Source of the DNA: Atkinsonella hypoxylon
Lineage: Eukaryota > Ascomycota > Sordariomycetes > Hypocreales > Clavicipitaceae
Assembly (NCBI GenBank): GCA_000729835.1
Contig: JFHB01000381.1
Coordinates: forward strand, 1-12,974
Reading direction: 5' to 3'
Length of the DNA stretch: 12,974 nucleotides
Part shown: positions 1 to 9,150 of the stretch, piece after piece
How the letters are laid out: each line of letters opens with the position of its first letter
How positions within the stretch are numbered: the first letter of the stretch is position 1
Notes under the pieces: model-generated
Seen by the model: the letters and a program-made list of their open reading frames with translations, nothing else
Databases searched by the model: none
What the model was told of the DNA's origin: nothing
Position numbers and translations under genes: made by a program

Positions 1-1500
1 ATAACTTATTCTTTTCTTTCTATTAAAGTTTTAATCTATACTATAAAGGCTAAGTAGGCTATAGCTACTAAGTTGTTTAAATATAATATCTTTTTACTTA
101 AATATAGCTTATTATAAACCTTATCTAGTTTAGCTTTATCTTTAGCTTCTAATAGGTAGATTTAAATAGGTTTTAGCTACTTCTACTATTTATTTACTAA
201 ATTTACTCTTATATACTAGTCTTTAAATATAAGAATAATACCTTTATTACAATAAATATTATATTTATCTATTAAGTTAATAAGTTTAGCTATAATATTT
301 AGGTTTAAGTTTTTTACCTTAACCTTATATTTATTATAAATATATAGTATATTCTTAAGATAAAAGATTCTATATATAAAGATATTATTATTAACTTTCT
401 TAAGGTTAAATTTACTACTATTACCTTCTTTCTATATTTTATAATCTTCTATAGGCAATAAACTATTATTAGGTATAATATCCTTAGAAAAATATATATA
501 TAAATTAAATAGGTTTATAATTATATAGTTAGCCTTAAGCTCTTTATTATATTAAAGATAAGTAACCTTTTAATTTTTCTAGATTATAATAAATTTATCT
601 AAATAGTTATAAGCTACTATTTATTTCTAGTTAGTTATACTAAGCAATATATCTAGAATAAGGTTAGATTTTAAGTATATATAGTAGGTAGTAGCCTTTT
701 TATTAGCTAGTACCTCCTTCTATTTAACTAGAATATACTTCTACGATTTTAGTAGAATTATTATAGCTTATACTACTGTTATATTTTAATATAAAATCCT
801 TAAAATTAGCTAGAAAATACCTATTTCTATAACTATATTATAAATAAACCTAATAGTAGCTTTAGAGCAAATAAAATTAATTTTAACACTATAATTATAG
901 AGAAAAGTTAAACCTAAAAGAAGCTTTAGCTCTAAGTTACTTATTACATTAGCTATAACTGTAAAATAGCTAGTTATAAGTACGCTATATATAGATTTAG
1001 AGATATAGAAGTTAAATATAGCTATCTTAGAGATATAGAAGAATAATTACACTCTAGTAACTAGTTTTAGCTCTATTTTTGCCTATTTTATATTTTAACT
1101 AAACTAAGTTAACTATACTTTATTAACTAGTACTAAAGAGGTTTTAGTATCTAAGTAGATTTAATATAATAGTTCTTTATTATAGAATTAAATAGAAATC
1201 TTTAGAAAGGAATTTAACTTTAAAATACTAGATTTAATAAGCTATAGCTTTATAACTACTTTAACTACTTACTTTATTTAGATTCTTTATAAATCCTTTT
1301 AGTCTACCTTTATTTAAACCTTTTTCTTTTACTTTTCTTTACTTTTAGTAAAATAGGTTTTAATAAAGTTAAATTCTAAGCTAATTAGTAGTTCTTTAGT
1401 ATTAACTATTTCTTCTTCTTCTATTAGCTAGTATTTATAGCTTTTAAGATACTTCTTATAGTCTTTTTAGTTAGATTTATCTTTAAACGTTATTATATAG
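1..1500 (-). pseudogene. pol: Gypsy pol remnant: retropepsin, linker and N-terminus of reverse transcriptase
   Basis: One minus-strand frame stays in register from about 1500 to the left edge; I checked it from the protease Asp codon (1149-1151) through a Leu-Leu-Leu-Gly motif (912-923) to codons ending at base 3. The protease reads LDTKTSLVLVNK, matching the retropepsin DTG/S-S active-site loop with Gly changed to Lys, and LLLG is the second conserved retropepsin motif. After about 250 linker residues the frame gives a VYLLEAKDKAKLDKV segment and then AYLAFIV-stop (36-59), corresponding to the YPVFVVW entry into the RT fingers of a known group of fungal Gypsy polyproteins. Stops at Trp and Gln positions are RIP products. 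The RT catalytic Asp pair is beyond the window. Upstream of about 1500 another frame looks more protein-like, so gag and pol may be joined by a frameshift there. Confidence 0.8.
890..1190 (-). pseudogene. Retropepsin (aspartic protease) domain of the Gypsy remnant
   Basis: This is about 100 codons, the usual length of a retroviral-type protease, which would cleave the polyprotein as a homodimer. The catalytic loop reads L-D-T-K-T-S with Asp at 1149-1151; the Gly after D-T is replaced by Lys. It is followed by VLVNK and then an in-frame stop at a Trp position. The flap region reads SYFTVIANV, and the domain closes with LELKLLLGLTFL around 906-935. The family assignment rests on both conserved motifs at the right spacing. 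The domain is non-functional because of internal stops. Confidence 0.75.
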
Positions 1501-3740
1501 GTATATTCCTTATTATTCTATAGTAAGCTTTATTATTAAAAATATTAAGGCTGCTAAAAATACTATAGCTTTAGCTAATAATTCTAGCTAGCCTCTAAAT
1601 TCTAGTTTTACTAAAGCTAAAGTTATTGCTCTTTTAGCAGCTAATTTCTTTAGTTTTATAGTAGGTATTAAGTATAATTATTCTAGTAATTTTTATAGAA
1701 TAAAGGTTAAAACTAAAATTAACTATTACTTCTATTTTAGTTAGCTTAATTACCTTAAGCTACTTTATTATTTTTAGAGTTCTTACTATTAAATTTACTT
1801 TAAGTATAGTAAGTATTAATATCTTTCTTATAGTTTTTTAACTTTTATTATTTTTCTAGATTTTTAAGGTATTCTTATAGATCCTTAACTTTATTATTTA
1901 CTATAGTAATATATATAGATCTTAGATTTTTTACTATTAAAATTAAGTATAGCTATTATAATTTTAAGTATAGCTTATAATAAAGTCTTAAAAGGAGCTA
2001 AAGATTAGTAGTTTTACTATTTATATAGGTATATTAAAATACTCTAAAAGTAAATTCCCTAAATAATTTTTCTTTAATTATATTTTACTCTATAAACTTA
2101 GCTAAATTTAGCTATATTATTGTATTCTAGATCTATATACTAAATTCTTTATAGATAGTAGTGTAAATAGAGTTTAAACTGCTAAAAATAGCTGTTTTTT
2201 TATAGTAATCTAGATACTACCTATACTATATTAATATATTCCCTTTAAAGAGAGTTTAGAGCTTAATATAAATAGCTTCTTAGGCATTAATTGCACTATA
2301 GCTATAGTAGTCTTTAATAGCTTAGATCTATAGCTCTATATTATAGAAAATAGTATGCTTTTCTTTATATAAAATTAGCTTATAGATATTTCTATTGTTA
2401 AAGGGTTTAAAGTAACTAATATTAGTAATTTTCTATATAGAATCTATTTATTCCTTAGAGGTTTAAAACTATATATTGCCTTAGTTATTCTATTTTTAAT
2501 ATAGATCTAGCCTTTTATCTACTAGATTTAGCTAAGAATTATTATTTTTAATATAGTATAGTGCCTATTAATTTATATACTAATATTTAAAGTTACTAAA
2601 TACTTAATTTTAGTCTTTTTTAGTATTTTAGCTCTTTTTAGCTTTACTATTATAGTATTACTCTAATAGATTCTTTAGAAATTATAGTAGCTTTTATTCT
2701 TTTAGAAAAGTACTAAAGTATTTAAAGTATCTTTATATTATATAGTTTTCTTTACCTAAAGGCTACTTTTAACCTTACTTTTAGTTTTAGTTAACTTTTA
2801 GGGGTAAGTAAGAATTAAAAGCCCTTTACCTATAATCCTTAAGCTAGAAGCCTTATTAGATATAGTATTATTTATTATATTTATTTTAAGGCTTAAATAT
2901 AGTCTTTATCTTTTAAACTAAGTATTATTACTTTACCTAAAGAGTAGTAATTTTATTATTTAATTCTCTCTATAATTTACTAATTTTATTAATTAATTCT
3001 TCCTTAATTCTACTAATTTACCTACTAATTTCTATAGAAAAACCTATAAACTATTTTAGTAAAAGATTTCTTTTTCTAAGTAGATTTACTGTTTTCTTTA
3101 CTTTATACCTTAGCTTAAGAGTATAAAACCTTTAGTAAGCCTATAAAAGTAGTAAGATTTTAGCTAGCTTTTTAATTAGTAAGTTCTTTTTAGTAGTTTA
3201 AGGTATATTTAATAGATCTAGGTCCTTAGTAAGTAGTGTAAATCTAGATCTTTATACTTACTTTCCTTTAATATTCTAGATAGAACTAGCACTAGCTTTA
3301 TAGATAGTATTTCTTAAGCTATTAAATCTAGATAATTTAGCTTTAGCTTTTCCTTTTAGTATTACTATTAGTAAATCTATAAGGAGTTTAGTAGATTTAG
3401 CCTTATTAATAATTCTATTAATCTACCTCTATACTTACTATACTATAGAAGTATTAATAGTATTTTAGTAAGAAGGTAGTTTTACTAGCTTAAGTTAGTT
3501 ATATAATTTAAGCTGTTTATTAATAAATTTATAGTAAGTAAAATAAAGTAGTAGGCTTCTTTTCTTTTAAGGTATAAGATCCCTTTTTTAAATCTAGAAA
3601 TCTAGATTTTAGCAGTAAAATTTATAGAATTAGTATATAGTTTTAAGTTCTTTATTAGTAAAAGAAATATAATTTCTTCTACTAAGCTTCTTCTAAAGTT
3701 ACTCTATCTTAAATATTATAATTTTAGCTTTTTAAGCTTA
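1500..3740 (-). pseudogene. gag: Probable gag region of the Gypsy element, unreadable after RIP
   Basis: By position, between the 5' LTR and the protease, this 2.2 kb should hold gag. Only short stretches read like protein on the minus strand. For example, one frame at about 1500-1650 gives a hydrophobic segment rich in Ala, Leu and Ile that ends in stops near 1490, close to where the pol frame becomes convincing. I could not place a zinc knuckle or a start codon. The near-total conversion of CpA/TpG to TpA makes stops frequent in all frames, and no track-length ORF survives. The assignment is inferred from context. Confidence 0.5.
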
Positions 3741-3769
3741 AGGAGAGTTAGCAATAATTAGAAGTAATT

Positions 3770-4021
3770 ACTACTACTTATTACAGTAGAATCTAATATA
3801 GGTTTATTAGAAGTAACAATAGGTTATTAGATTTAATAGGTTATATAATAAATTATAAGAGAAGTTATAAGAGCTTCTATAAGGAGCATTTAGTAATAGT
3901 GTTCTAATAAATAATAGTTAATTGTTTAATCTAACTACCTAAGTGTTGCTTCTAACTACTTATACATAATTGCGGTTATGTGCACTAGTGACCTGCGGGT
4001 CTGTATAATTATCCCGTAACA
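3770..4021 (-). repeat. 5' LTR of the Gypsy element (inner end uncertain)
   Basis: Read on the minus strand the LTR starts at 4021 with TGTTACGGGATAATT, a typical fungal Gypsy LTR start (TG... end). Inside it are a TATATAA-like box (complement of 3841-3847) and an AATAAA polyadenylation-type hexamer (complement of 3803-3808) about 40 bases downstream, a plausible promoter and poly(A) arrangement for an LTR. The outer 70 bases (about 3950-4021) still contain many CpA and TpG, whereas the inner part is RIP-mutated. The CA end and primer-binding site cannot be fixed because the second LTR is not in the window. Confidence 0.65.
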
Positions 4022-4090
4022 CCTACTTTAAAATCCTAACCGGTAGGATTACTACACAAATTAATTCTGCAACTAAAAACACAGGAATAT

Positions 4091-4113
4091 CTAACAGCAA
4101 CAAGAGCTGTTAG
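4091..4113. repeat. 8-bp perfect hairpin
   Basis: CTAACAGC (4091-4098) pairs with GCTGTTAG (4106-4113) across a 7-base loop. There is no T-run after it, so a terminator is not indicated. Confidence 0.75.
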
Positions 4114-4229
4114 GCGTGCACTACAAATTGTAGTATAGCTACTAACAGAGGTGCATAGGGTGCACAATATAACAACAACAACAAGCGATGCAGTGCAGCG
4201 CTAAGCTTATTTCTTAATAGAAATAATTA

Positions 4230-4267
4230 ATTAGGCAGTGCCTAATAAAACAATTCGCAGTGCGAAT
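4230..4267. repeat. Two adjacent hairpins sharing a GCAGTGC core
   Basis: ATTAGGCA/TGCCTAAT (4230-4246, 8-bp stem, 1-base centre) is followed 6 bases later by ATTCGCA/TGCGAAT (4253-4267, 7-bp stem, 1-base centre). Both are centred on GCAGTGC, and the same 7-mer is centred on 4193 in TGCAGTGCA. The outer stems differ while the core is the same. Confidence 0.75.
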
Positions 4268-4431
4268 GTAATGTGTGTAGATATGTATATTTTAATGTTG
4301 CGTAACGATAGAACCTAGCTATTAAGAATAGCTTTAAAAGTGTGTATACACAGGGTGTATAGAGTGCAGGAGGTATAGGGTGGGCAGAATAAAAACACCA
4401 GTATAGTGGCTAGCAATGTATATGCAGCAGG

Positions 4432-4460
4432 TATTAATAGCTTCCAGCAAGCTACTAATA
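4432..4460. repeat. 12-bp hairpin with one mismatch
   Basis: TATTAATAGCTT (4432-4443) pairs with AAGCTACTAATA (4449-4460) except for one position, across a 5-base loop. It is followed directly by a 7-bp hairpin, TAGCAGC/GCTGCTA (4459-4476). Confidence 0.7.
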
Positions 4461-4606
4461 GCAGCAATAGCTGCTAGCGTAGGTCTTAATATAGCTTCTA
4501 GTGGGTAATACAGTACACAATAGTAGATTTCAGCGGGCTAACAGCTTGTAGATAGGTCTTCTGGGCTTATAACCTATTGAAAATAATAGGGATTACAGGA
4601 CTAGAT

Positions 4607-4633
4607 ATCTAAGAGAGTAGTAGTCTCTTAGAT
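4607..4633. repeat. 10-bp perfect hairpin
   Basis: ATCTAAGAGA (4607-4616) pairs with TCTCTTAGAT (4624-4633) across the loop gtagtag. It is the strongest uninterrupted stem in the left cluster. Confidence 0.75.
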
Positions 4634-5089
4634 TTAGCACCTGTAATTGCTCCTAGCAATTATTACGTAGTAGAAGCAGCAGCAGCCTAAATTAAGCTGT
4701 AGTGTATAGTATAGATTATGTAGAGGCAGTAAATAACTATAATAATAGTGGTATCTTATATTGAGAGCGCTGTAACGAACAAGTTAGTAAGGGTAGAATC
4801 TTAAATCTTTCTAGTCCCTTATAGACCCTCTAACTATATTAGCGGGCTGTAGTTGCTAGAAGGGGCTTGTAGGCTACTTTATAATTTCCGCAAAAAGATT
4901 TACTATATAAAAACAAAAAAATCAACTTATAGCTATATAAACGAGACGCCTACGTGCACAATTTAACAAATTCCACTAATAATAAGCAACCCTTATAAGT
5001 AACTCTATCCAACAATTATACTATTAAATAGCCCTAATTCTTAGCTTTCGAATAGTATACTTCTTGAATTTCTACTATTGCTAGTTGTG

Positions 5090-5350
5090 GAGAAAATCGC
5101 AGTTAAAGTTAACTATAGGTTAGGCAACTTTGCCTTAGTCGATTCTAGATGTTTTGCATCTAGTAACAGCGATATCTCTACTAAAAATCAACGTAATAAG
5201 ACCTAATGAGGGTCACGTAATAGAGCAACTAGTAGGCATAAAAATAGGCTATACAGGGTAGCTTATTTTTAACAGCTAGTAGAGTGACTCTAATAGTTAC
5301 AGTAATAACAAAATAGATTAAAGGAATGAACAACAACAAATCCAATATCC
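5090..5350 (-). repeat. Candidate 3' LTR of the Copia element (boundaries not fixed)
   Basis: On the minus strand the sequence directly after the gag-pol frame begins TTGTTGTTGTTCATTCC (around 5346), which could contain a TGTTG-type LTR start, and continues as non-coding sequence with clear loss of RIP damage. It includes a 7-bp hairpin (CTAGATG/CATCTAG, 5145-5163) and an AGGCAA/TTGCCT inverted repeat (5122-5135). No matching copy is recognisable upstream of gag at 9.96-11.1 kb, so this rests on position only; the inner and outer ends are guesses. Confidence 0.35.
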
Positions 5351-5379
5351 TTCTGCATTAATTCGTAGGTCTCTTTACC

Positions 5380-5620
5380 CAGCCTTCTACCTATATATTA
5401 GCCTTGTTGTTGTTAATAAAGGATTTAAGAGTCTTGTTTAGCGTTACTTTTGTTATTAAATCAGCGATATTATCTTTGCTGTTAATCTAATAGATTTCGT
5501 TAATTTCGCGCCTTTTATATAATTAATGTAGCGCTATAATGTTAATTATTAATCTCTTTTCCTTTGTTGTACTAAGCTTTATAAGGCATTTATACAATAA
5601 GAACGAATCTATATAGACTA
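5380..5620 (-). pseudogene. C-terminal RNase H segment of the Copia polyprotein
   Basis: The frame reads KLSTTKEKRLIINIIALH, stop, LYKRREINEIY, stop, INSKDNIADLITK (5448-5471 for the last eight), followed by VTLNKTLKSFINNNKANI, stop, VEGWVKR. The RREIxEIxW-N-x-x-D-N-x-A-D-x-x-T-K pattern is the standard end of fungal Copia RNase H. The two stops in the conserved part occupy Gln and Trp positions. Confidence 0.82.
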
Positions 5621-6149
5621 CTAGTAGAATTAACAGTATCTATAGCTGCTTTATTACTATATTTAATGTAGTGCTAATAGCATACAATATATCTACGCCT
5701 TACACTATACTGTATAGTTTTAATGTAAGCGTGCTCCTTATAACTCTCTTGCTTTTAACGAAGCTATACGTAATAATATTGCCTTTTATTATAAATTTAG
5801 CGTTCTCTTTGCAAGCTTCTTTATTGCCTAGAATAATTATATATTCTATCTAGGAGCTTAAATCTTTATTATTTGCAAAAGATCTATTAATAAATGCATA
5901 TAATTTTGCAGAGAGTAGGTCTATTAGGATGTATTATAATCTATAGTTCTAGTTATTAATCTGCTATTAAAGCCTCTTATTTAGCTGCTTAATATCGTTA
6001 ATTGTAATATCTTGCTGTTGTACAGCAATAGAAAGGTTAAATGCAGCTTCTAGTTAATAGATTGTAGTAATATATACGCTATAGGCTTATTGCTTAATAT
6101 ACTATTGTTTTGTTAAATCTATATTAACACTAGTAGTATTAATAGGTTA

Positions 6150-6880
6150 AATCCTCTTGCTTTAACCTTTCTAGCGAAGAGTTAAAGTGCTATTATTAGA
6201 TTTAGTTAATATACATCCGTTAAAAATTAGTAGTATTTCTGCTATTAGGCTTTACTTTAGCTTTACAGTAAAATTAGCCTTCTACAGTTTAGATTCCTTA
6301 TAGTTAGAGAAGGTTCTATTACTTAGTTCTAGTGTATTATTAGTCTATATTCTAACAATTCTAAAGCAATTCTTATTGTTTAATATTAGTAAGTAGGGGT
6401 TATATATTAACATAACTATACTTAAATTGTTATAGTAGTAGCAGAAGTATATAAACTACTAATATATACCTACTTTAGCGATTCTATATAGAGGCTTAAT
6501 TACTTCTATTACTATATTATAGGGATATAGATATTTAATTTAGTTAGGAAGTTATACAATAATTAATTTATTTAAATTAGTGTTAGATTGCATATAAGCC
6601 TATATAATATTGCGGATCTATAAGACAATATTGTATTTTTAGAGAGATAGAGCTAGTGCTACAATTAAGCGTTAACTAGCTTATTAAATTGTTAGGGATT
6701 GCGTTAAAATTAACAATTTATTGCTGTTGTTATATCCTTAAATAACTAGTCTTAACTTCTTATATAGTAATGTAGTTCCTTTTCCTTTAACTTCTTAAAC
6801 TATATAAGATTTAAAGATATAGTTATTATATATAGTAGGGTTAAATTTAACAAATTAGAAGATATCTCTAGCTAATAGTG
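6150..6880 (-). pseudogene. Reverse transcriptase domain of the Copia element, catalytic Asp pair lost
   Basis: The frame reads KINALLARDIF, then EVKGKGTTLYKKLRLVI, stop, GYNNSNK (RT fingers, about 6725-6790), where the stop replaces the Gln of the R-L-V-x-Q-G-Y motif. Further on NLSIVMLIYNPYLLILNNKNCFRIVRI, stop, TNNTLELSNRTFSNYKESKL lies around 6280-6440. The fungal Copia equivalent of YVDD is Q-T-D-D-T-L; here Gln is a stop and both Asp (6336-6341) are Asn. Confidence 0.82.
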
Positions 6881-7193
6881 CGTTAATTTTAGCTTAGTTA
6901 AATACTTTAAATAGAGCACCTTTTGCTGTAATTTTATTGTTTTTCCTTAGTTATATAGCTAGGTTATAGTCTACTATTTCTTTTGTAGAAAGGAAAATTT
7001 TATTGCTAGATTTATATAGTAATGTATAAGTAGAGTTAATATTACTACTAGAATTAAGATTATAAAGACTACTAGTAGTTAGGCTAGAAACAGTAATATA
7101 TTTATTTAGTTTATTGTTAAAAGTAAAGGAATTTTATATAGAATTAATTAGAATAGAAAGAGAGTTCTTTCTTAGTCTTTTAAAACCTCTTTT

Positions 7194-7400
7194 CTATATT
7201 AAGTTTAGATTAATTAGTTGTTTTACCTTTAGGGGTCTTTCTCTCTTCTTTAGTAGAATAGAATTACTTTTAGGTAGAGATTCTATATTGCTTTTGTTAG
7301 GTATAGCGTTAAAAACAGCAGAATAATTGTTAGATTTATTGTTATTATAGTAGTAAGGTTTTACAATAGTTATGCAAAAATAAATAAAGCTGTAAGGCAT
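7194..7400 (-). pseudogene. Stop-free linker between integrase and RT of the Copia polyprotein
   Basis: These 68 codons are in frame with the start at 9935 (residues 846-913), so this open stretch is part of the polyprotein and not a separate gene. It is rich in Asn, Lys and Ser, with few codons that RIP could turn into stops, which is the likely reason it stayed open. Copia linkers at this position are normally disordered and poorly conserved. Confidence 0.65.
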
Positions 7401-7739
7401 TTATATAGTGCATTTCTTGCTATCTATAGTAAGCAGCTTATAGGGGCCTTACTAGCCTTCTTTTTTACGCTATATACACACTTCTAACTGTAGAGGCAGT
7501 AAATATATAGGTGTTGTATTTAGGCTATTGCAGGAGGCAAGAGTATTGTAAATTTATCTTTATATTAAGCACTTTTAGGCTTTATTAGTAGCTTTATGTA
7601 GAATTAAAGCTTATTATATTACAGAAAGGCTTAGAGGTAAATTATCTATTATATAGGGGTAGAAACTAAAGACTAGTAATGTAGGTATAAAACTATTAAG
7701 TTTAGCAGAATTATTAACAGCTTTAATAGCTATCTAAAG

Positions 7740-8130
7740 CTTTTAATCCTTTATAATACTAGTATTAGTGCCTAATTTATTGTTAATAATGTTATAAGCT
7801 CTTTATAATAAGCTATAGTACTGTTTAACTTTACTAATGCTATTGTAGGATTTAATAGGAACTTTATTAACATTAACGGACAACATTTATATATAATAGC
7901 GGAATTTAGCAGATATAAAGTTCTTTCTAGCATTATAAACTATTTAGTTAGGAGGACCTAGATAGGTATTAATCTAGCATTCTTTTAACGCATTCTAGAT
8001 GTTTTATGCTTTTTACTTTTAGGGTTCTAGAAAGCAGGCTGCCTAGAATAAGGTTGTAGAATTAATAATATAAAGAATAGAGCTGCTGTTTAAATGTATA
8101 ATATTAACAATAATTTTGTAGTTAAAATTA
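7740..8130 (-). pseudogene. Integrase catalytic core of the Copia element, DDE triad lost
   Basis: The frame reads NFNYKIIVNIIHLNSS, then NTYLGPPN, VYNARKNFISAKFRYY and SISKVKQYYSLL. These match the rve integrase core of fungal Copia elements, including TYLGPPD, the D-A-G-K-N-F-x-S motif and the G-K-V-E helix. The catalytic residues fall at 8103-8105 (Asp to Asn), 7932-7934 (Asp to Asn) and 7824-7826 (Glu to Lys). The 57-residue and 36-residue steps between them are the canonical DD35E geometry, which supports the assignment. Confidence 0.82.
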
Positions 8131-8639
8131 TAGTTATCTTTTAATGTAAATTGGAATTAACTAGGTAATTTACCGTTAAGTTAGCAGTAGTAGTAAACTT
8201 ATATAATTCTATTAATAGCGTTGTTGTTACTAATATCTTTACCTATATATTATAGAATCTTCGTTAATTGTTATATAGAGGGATGCCTAAATTAATAATA
8301 AAGTTAATAGATTTACTTTTCTAATAAAAAGAATGCAGCTGCTTTTATAGCTTCTAGAGTCTACTATAGATGTCCTTATTTCTAGATAATAGGAACCTTT
8401 TAATTGCCTTAAATTAGCACGTTTTTAAGGTTGTTAAGCTTTATATACATCTTATCTATATTATTAATGCTATATAGAAATAGAGTGCTTATATTAATTA
8501 TATAGAATGTAATTAGGCTAAAGACTATTAGAACTATAATAAAGCCTATTAAAGTTGCTAATTCTACGCTAAATATAATTATATAGTGTTAATTAAATAG
8601 ATTTATCTTTAATAAAGGCATTTTCTTTACTAGTGCCTA

Positions 8640-8720
8640 TACTTAGTTAATTCTAGCTGTTAATATACTTACTGCTCTAGTGTTAGGTAAGATGCCTCTA
8701 AATATCTTACTAGAATAACG
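8640..8720 (-). pseudogene. Aspartic protease active-site region of the Copia element
   Basis: The frame reads FRGILPNTRAVSILTARIN with the active-site codons at 8676-8684. This corresponds to the Copia protease loop (F-x-G-x-x-x-D-T-G-A) with Asp to Asn and Gly to Arg. It lies about 150 residues after the zinc knuckle, as expected. Confidence 0.7.
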
Positions 8721-9092
8721 TTCTTTTAATATATAAGATAATAAATATAATAAGGGATCTATAGGATTTAATTAATCTTCTGTAAATAGGTCTTCCTTAT
8801 ATAGAGCATACTAGTAAGCTTCTTCCTTAAGGTTCTAGAAGATAGCTTTATTGTTTATAGTTATAGCATTAGTAAAGAATTATATAATTATTAGCTAAGG
8901 AGCTTTTCCTTTATTAGCTATATTAGATTCTTTAATAAATGCCTTACTTATATCTTAAGCATTATTAGAACTATTATTCTATATAGGTTTACTTAGTTCT
9001 TTATAAGCCTATAAATAGGCTTTAAATTTACTGTTTAAAGGAGAGGTTCTATACTTTTTATTGTTTTACTATCTTTACTATACTTCTTAACG

Positions 9093-9150
9093 CTCTTTTT
9101 TGCTGTACTTTATTAACTAATATTCTTCTTTTTTATAGATAAAGTAGCGT
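9093..9150 (-). pseudogene. Gag zinc-knuckle segment of the Copia element, metal ligands mutated
   Basis: The frame reads RYFIYKKEEY, a stop, LIKYSKKER. This aligns with the fungal Copia knuckle pattern C-x2-C-x4-C-x4-H, with the three Cys and the His now all Tyr (TGC/TGT to TAC/TAT, CAC to TAC) and a Trp turned into the stop. Each change is a CpA or TpG loss. The knuckle would bind the element's RNA during packaging. Confidence 0.75.

Larger units (their letters stand above)
1..4021 (-). mobile_element. RIP-degraded Ty3/Gypsy-type LTR retrotransposon, 5' part, cut by the window edge
   Basis: The element reads right to left: 5' LTR (outer end at 4021), gag region, retropepsin, and the first part of the reverse transcriptase at the left edge; the rest of pol and the 3' LTR lie outside the window. 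The order protease before RT, the LTR start TGTTACGGG and the pre-RT motifs fit the Ty3/Gypsy class of ascomycetes. CpA and TpG are nearly absent from about 1 to 3.7 kb while TpA is everywhere, the signature of RIP acting on both strands. The bases next to the LTR (cctac at 4022-4026) would be one copy of the target-site duplication, but the partner is off the window. It cannot encode a working product because stops replace many Gln and Trp codons. Confidence 0.85.
4032..4662. repeat. Cluster of short perfect inverted repeats
   Basis: Within 630 bases I count about ten stem-loops with stems of at least 7 bp and loops of 0-7 bases: 4032-4050, 4091-4113, 4120-4134, 4230-4246, 4253-4267, 4317-4333, 4432-4460 (12 bp with one mismatch), 4459-4476, 4607-4633 and 4644-4662, plus the 12-base palindrome TGTGTATACACA at 4341-4352. 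The stems are mostly unrelated in sequence. By rough estimate for this base composition fewer than one such structure would be expected in this length. Function is unknown. Confidence 0.7.
4022..5090. other. Gene-free, weakly RIP-mutated spacer between the two retrotransposons
   Basis: CpA and TpG are common here, unlike the flanking blocks, and no reading frame of useful length exists. The left half holds a dense series of short perfect hairpins (listed separately). From about 4670 to 5090 the only visible elements are an A-rich tract (4904-4920) and an isolated TATATAA at 4934-4940, which are not enough to call a promoter. The right end may already be within the 3' LTR of the Copia element. 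Confidence 0.6.

Noticed and set aside
4607..4633. Rho-independent-type terminator
   Set aside because: The stem is AT-rich, has no T-run, and the DNA is fungal, where such terminators are not used.
4930..4960. TATATAA followed by a short GC-richer stretch as a gene promoter
   Set aside because: No open frame or other promoter element follows; the motif is common in this composition.
5671..5853. Plus-strand open frame of 60 codons, hydrophobic
   Set aside because: It lies antisense to the Copia RNase H/RT region; the minus-strand frame there has recognisable domains. Its hydrophobic content follows from the AT-rich complement.
7114..7326. Plus-strand open frame of 70 codons
   Set aside because: It is antisense to the open integrase-RT linker of the Copia polyprotein and has no start context or homology I can see.
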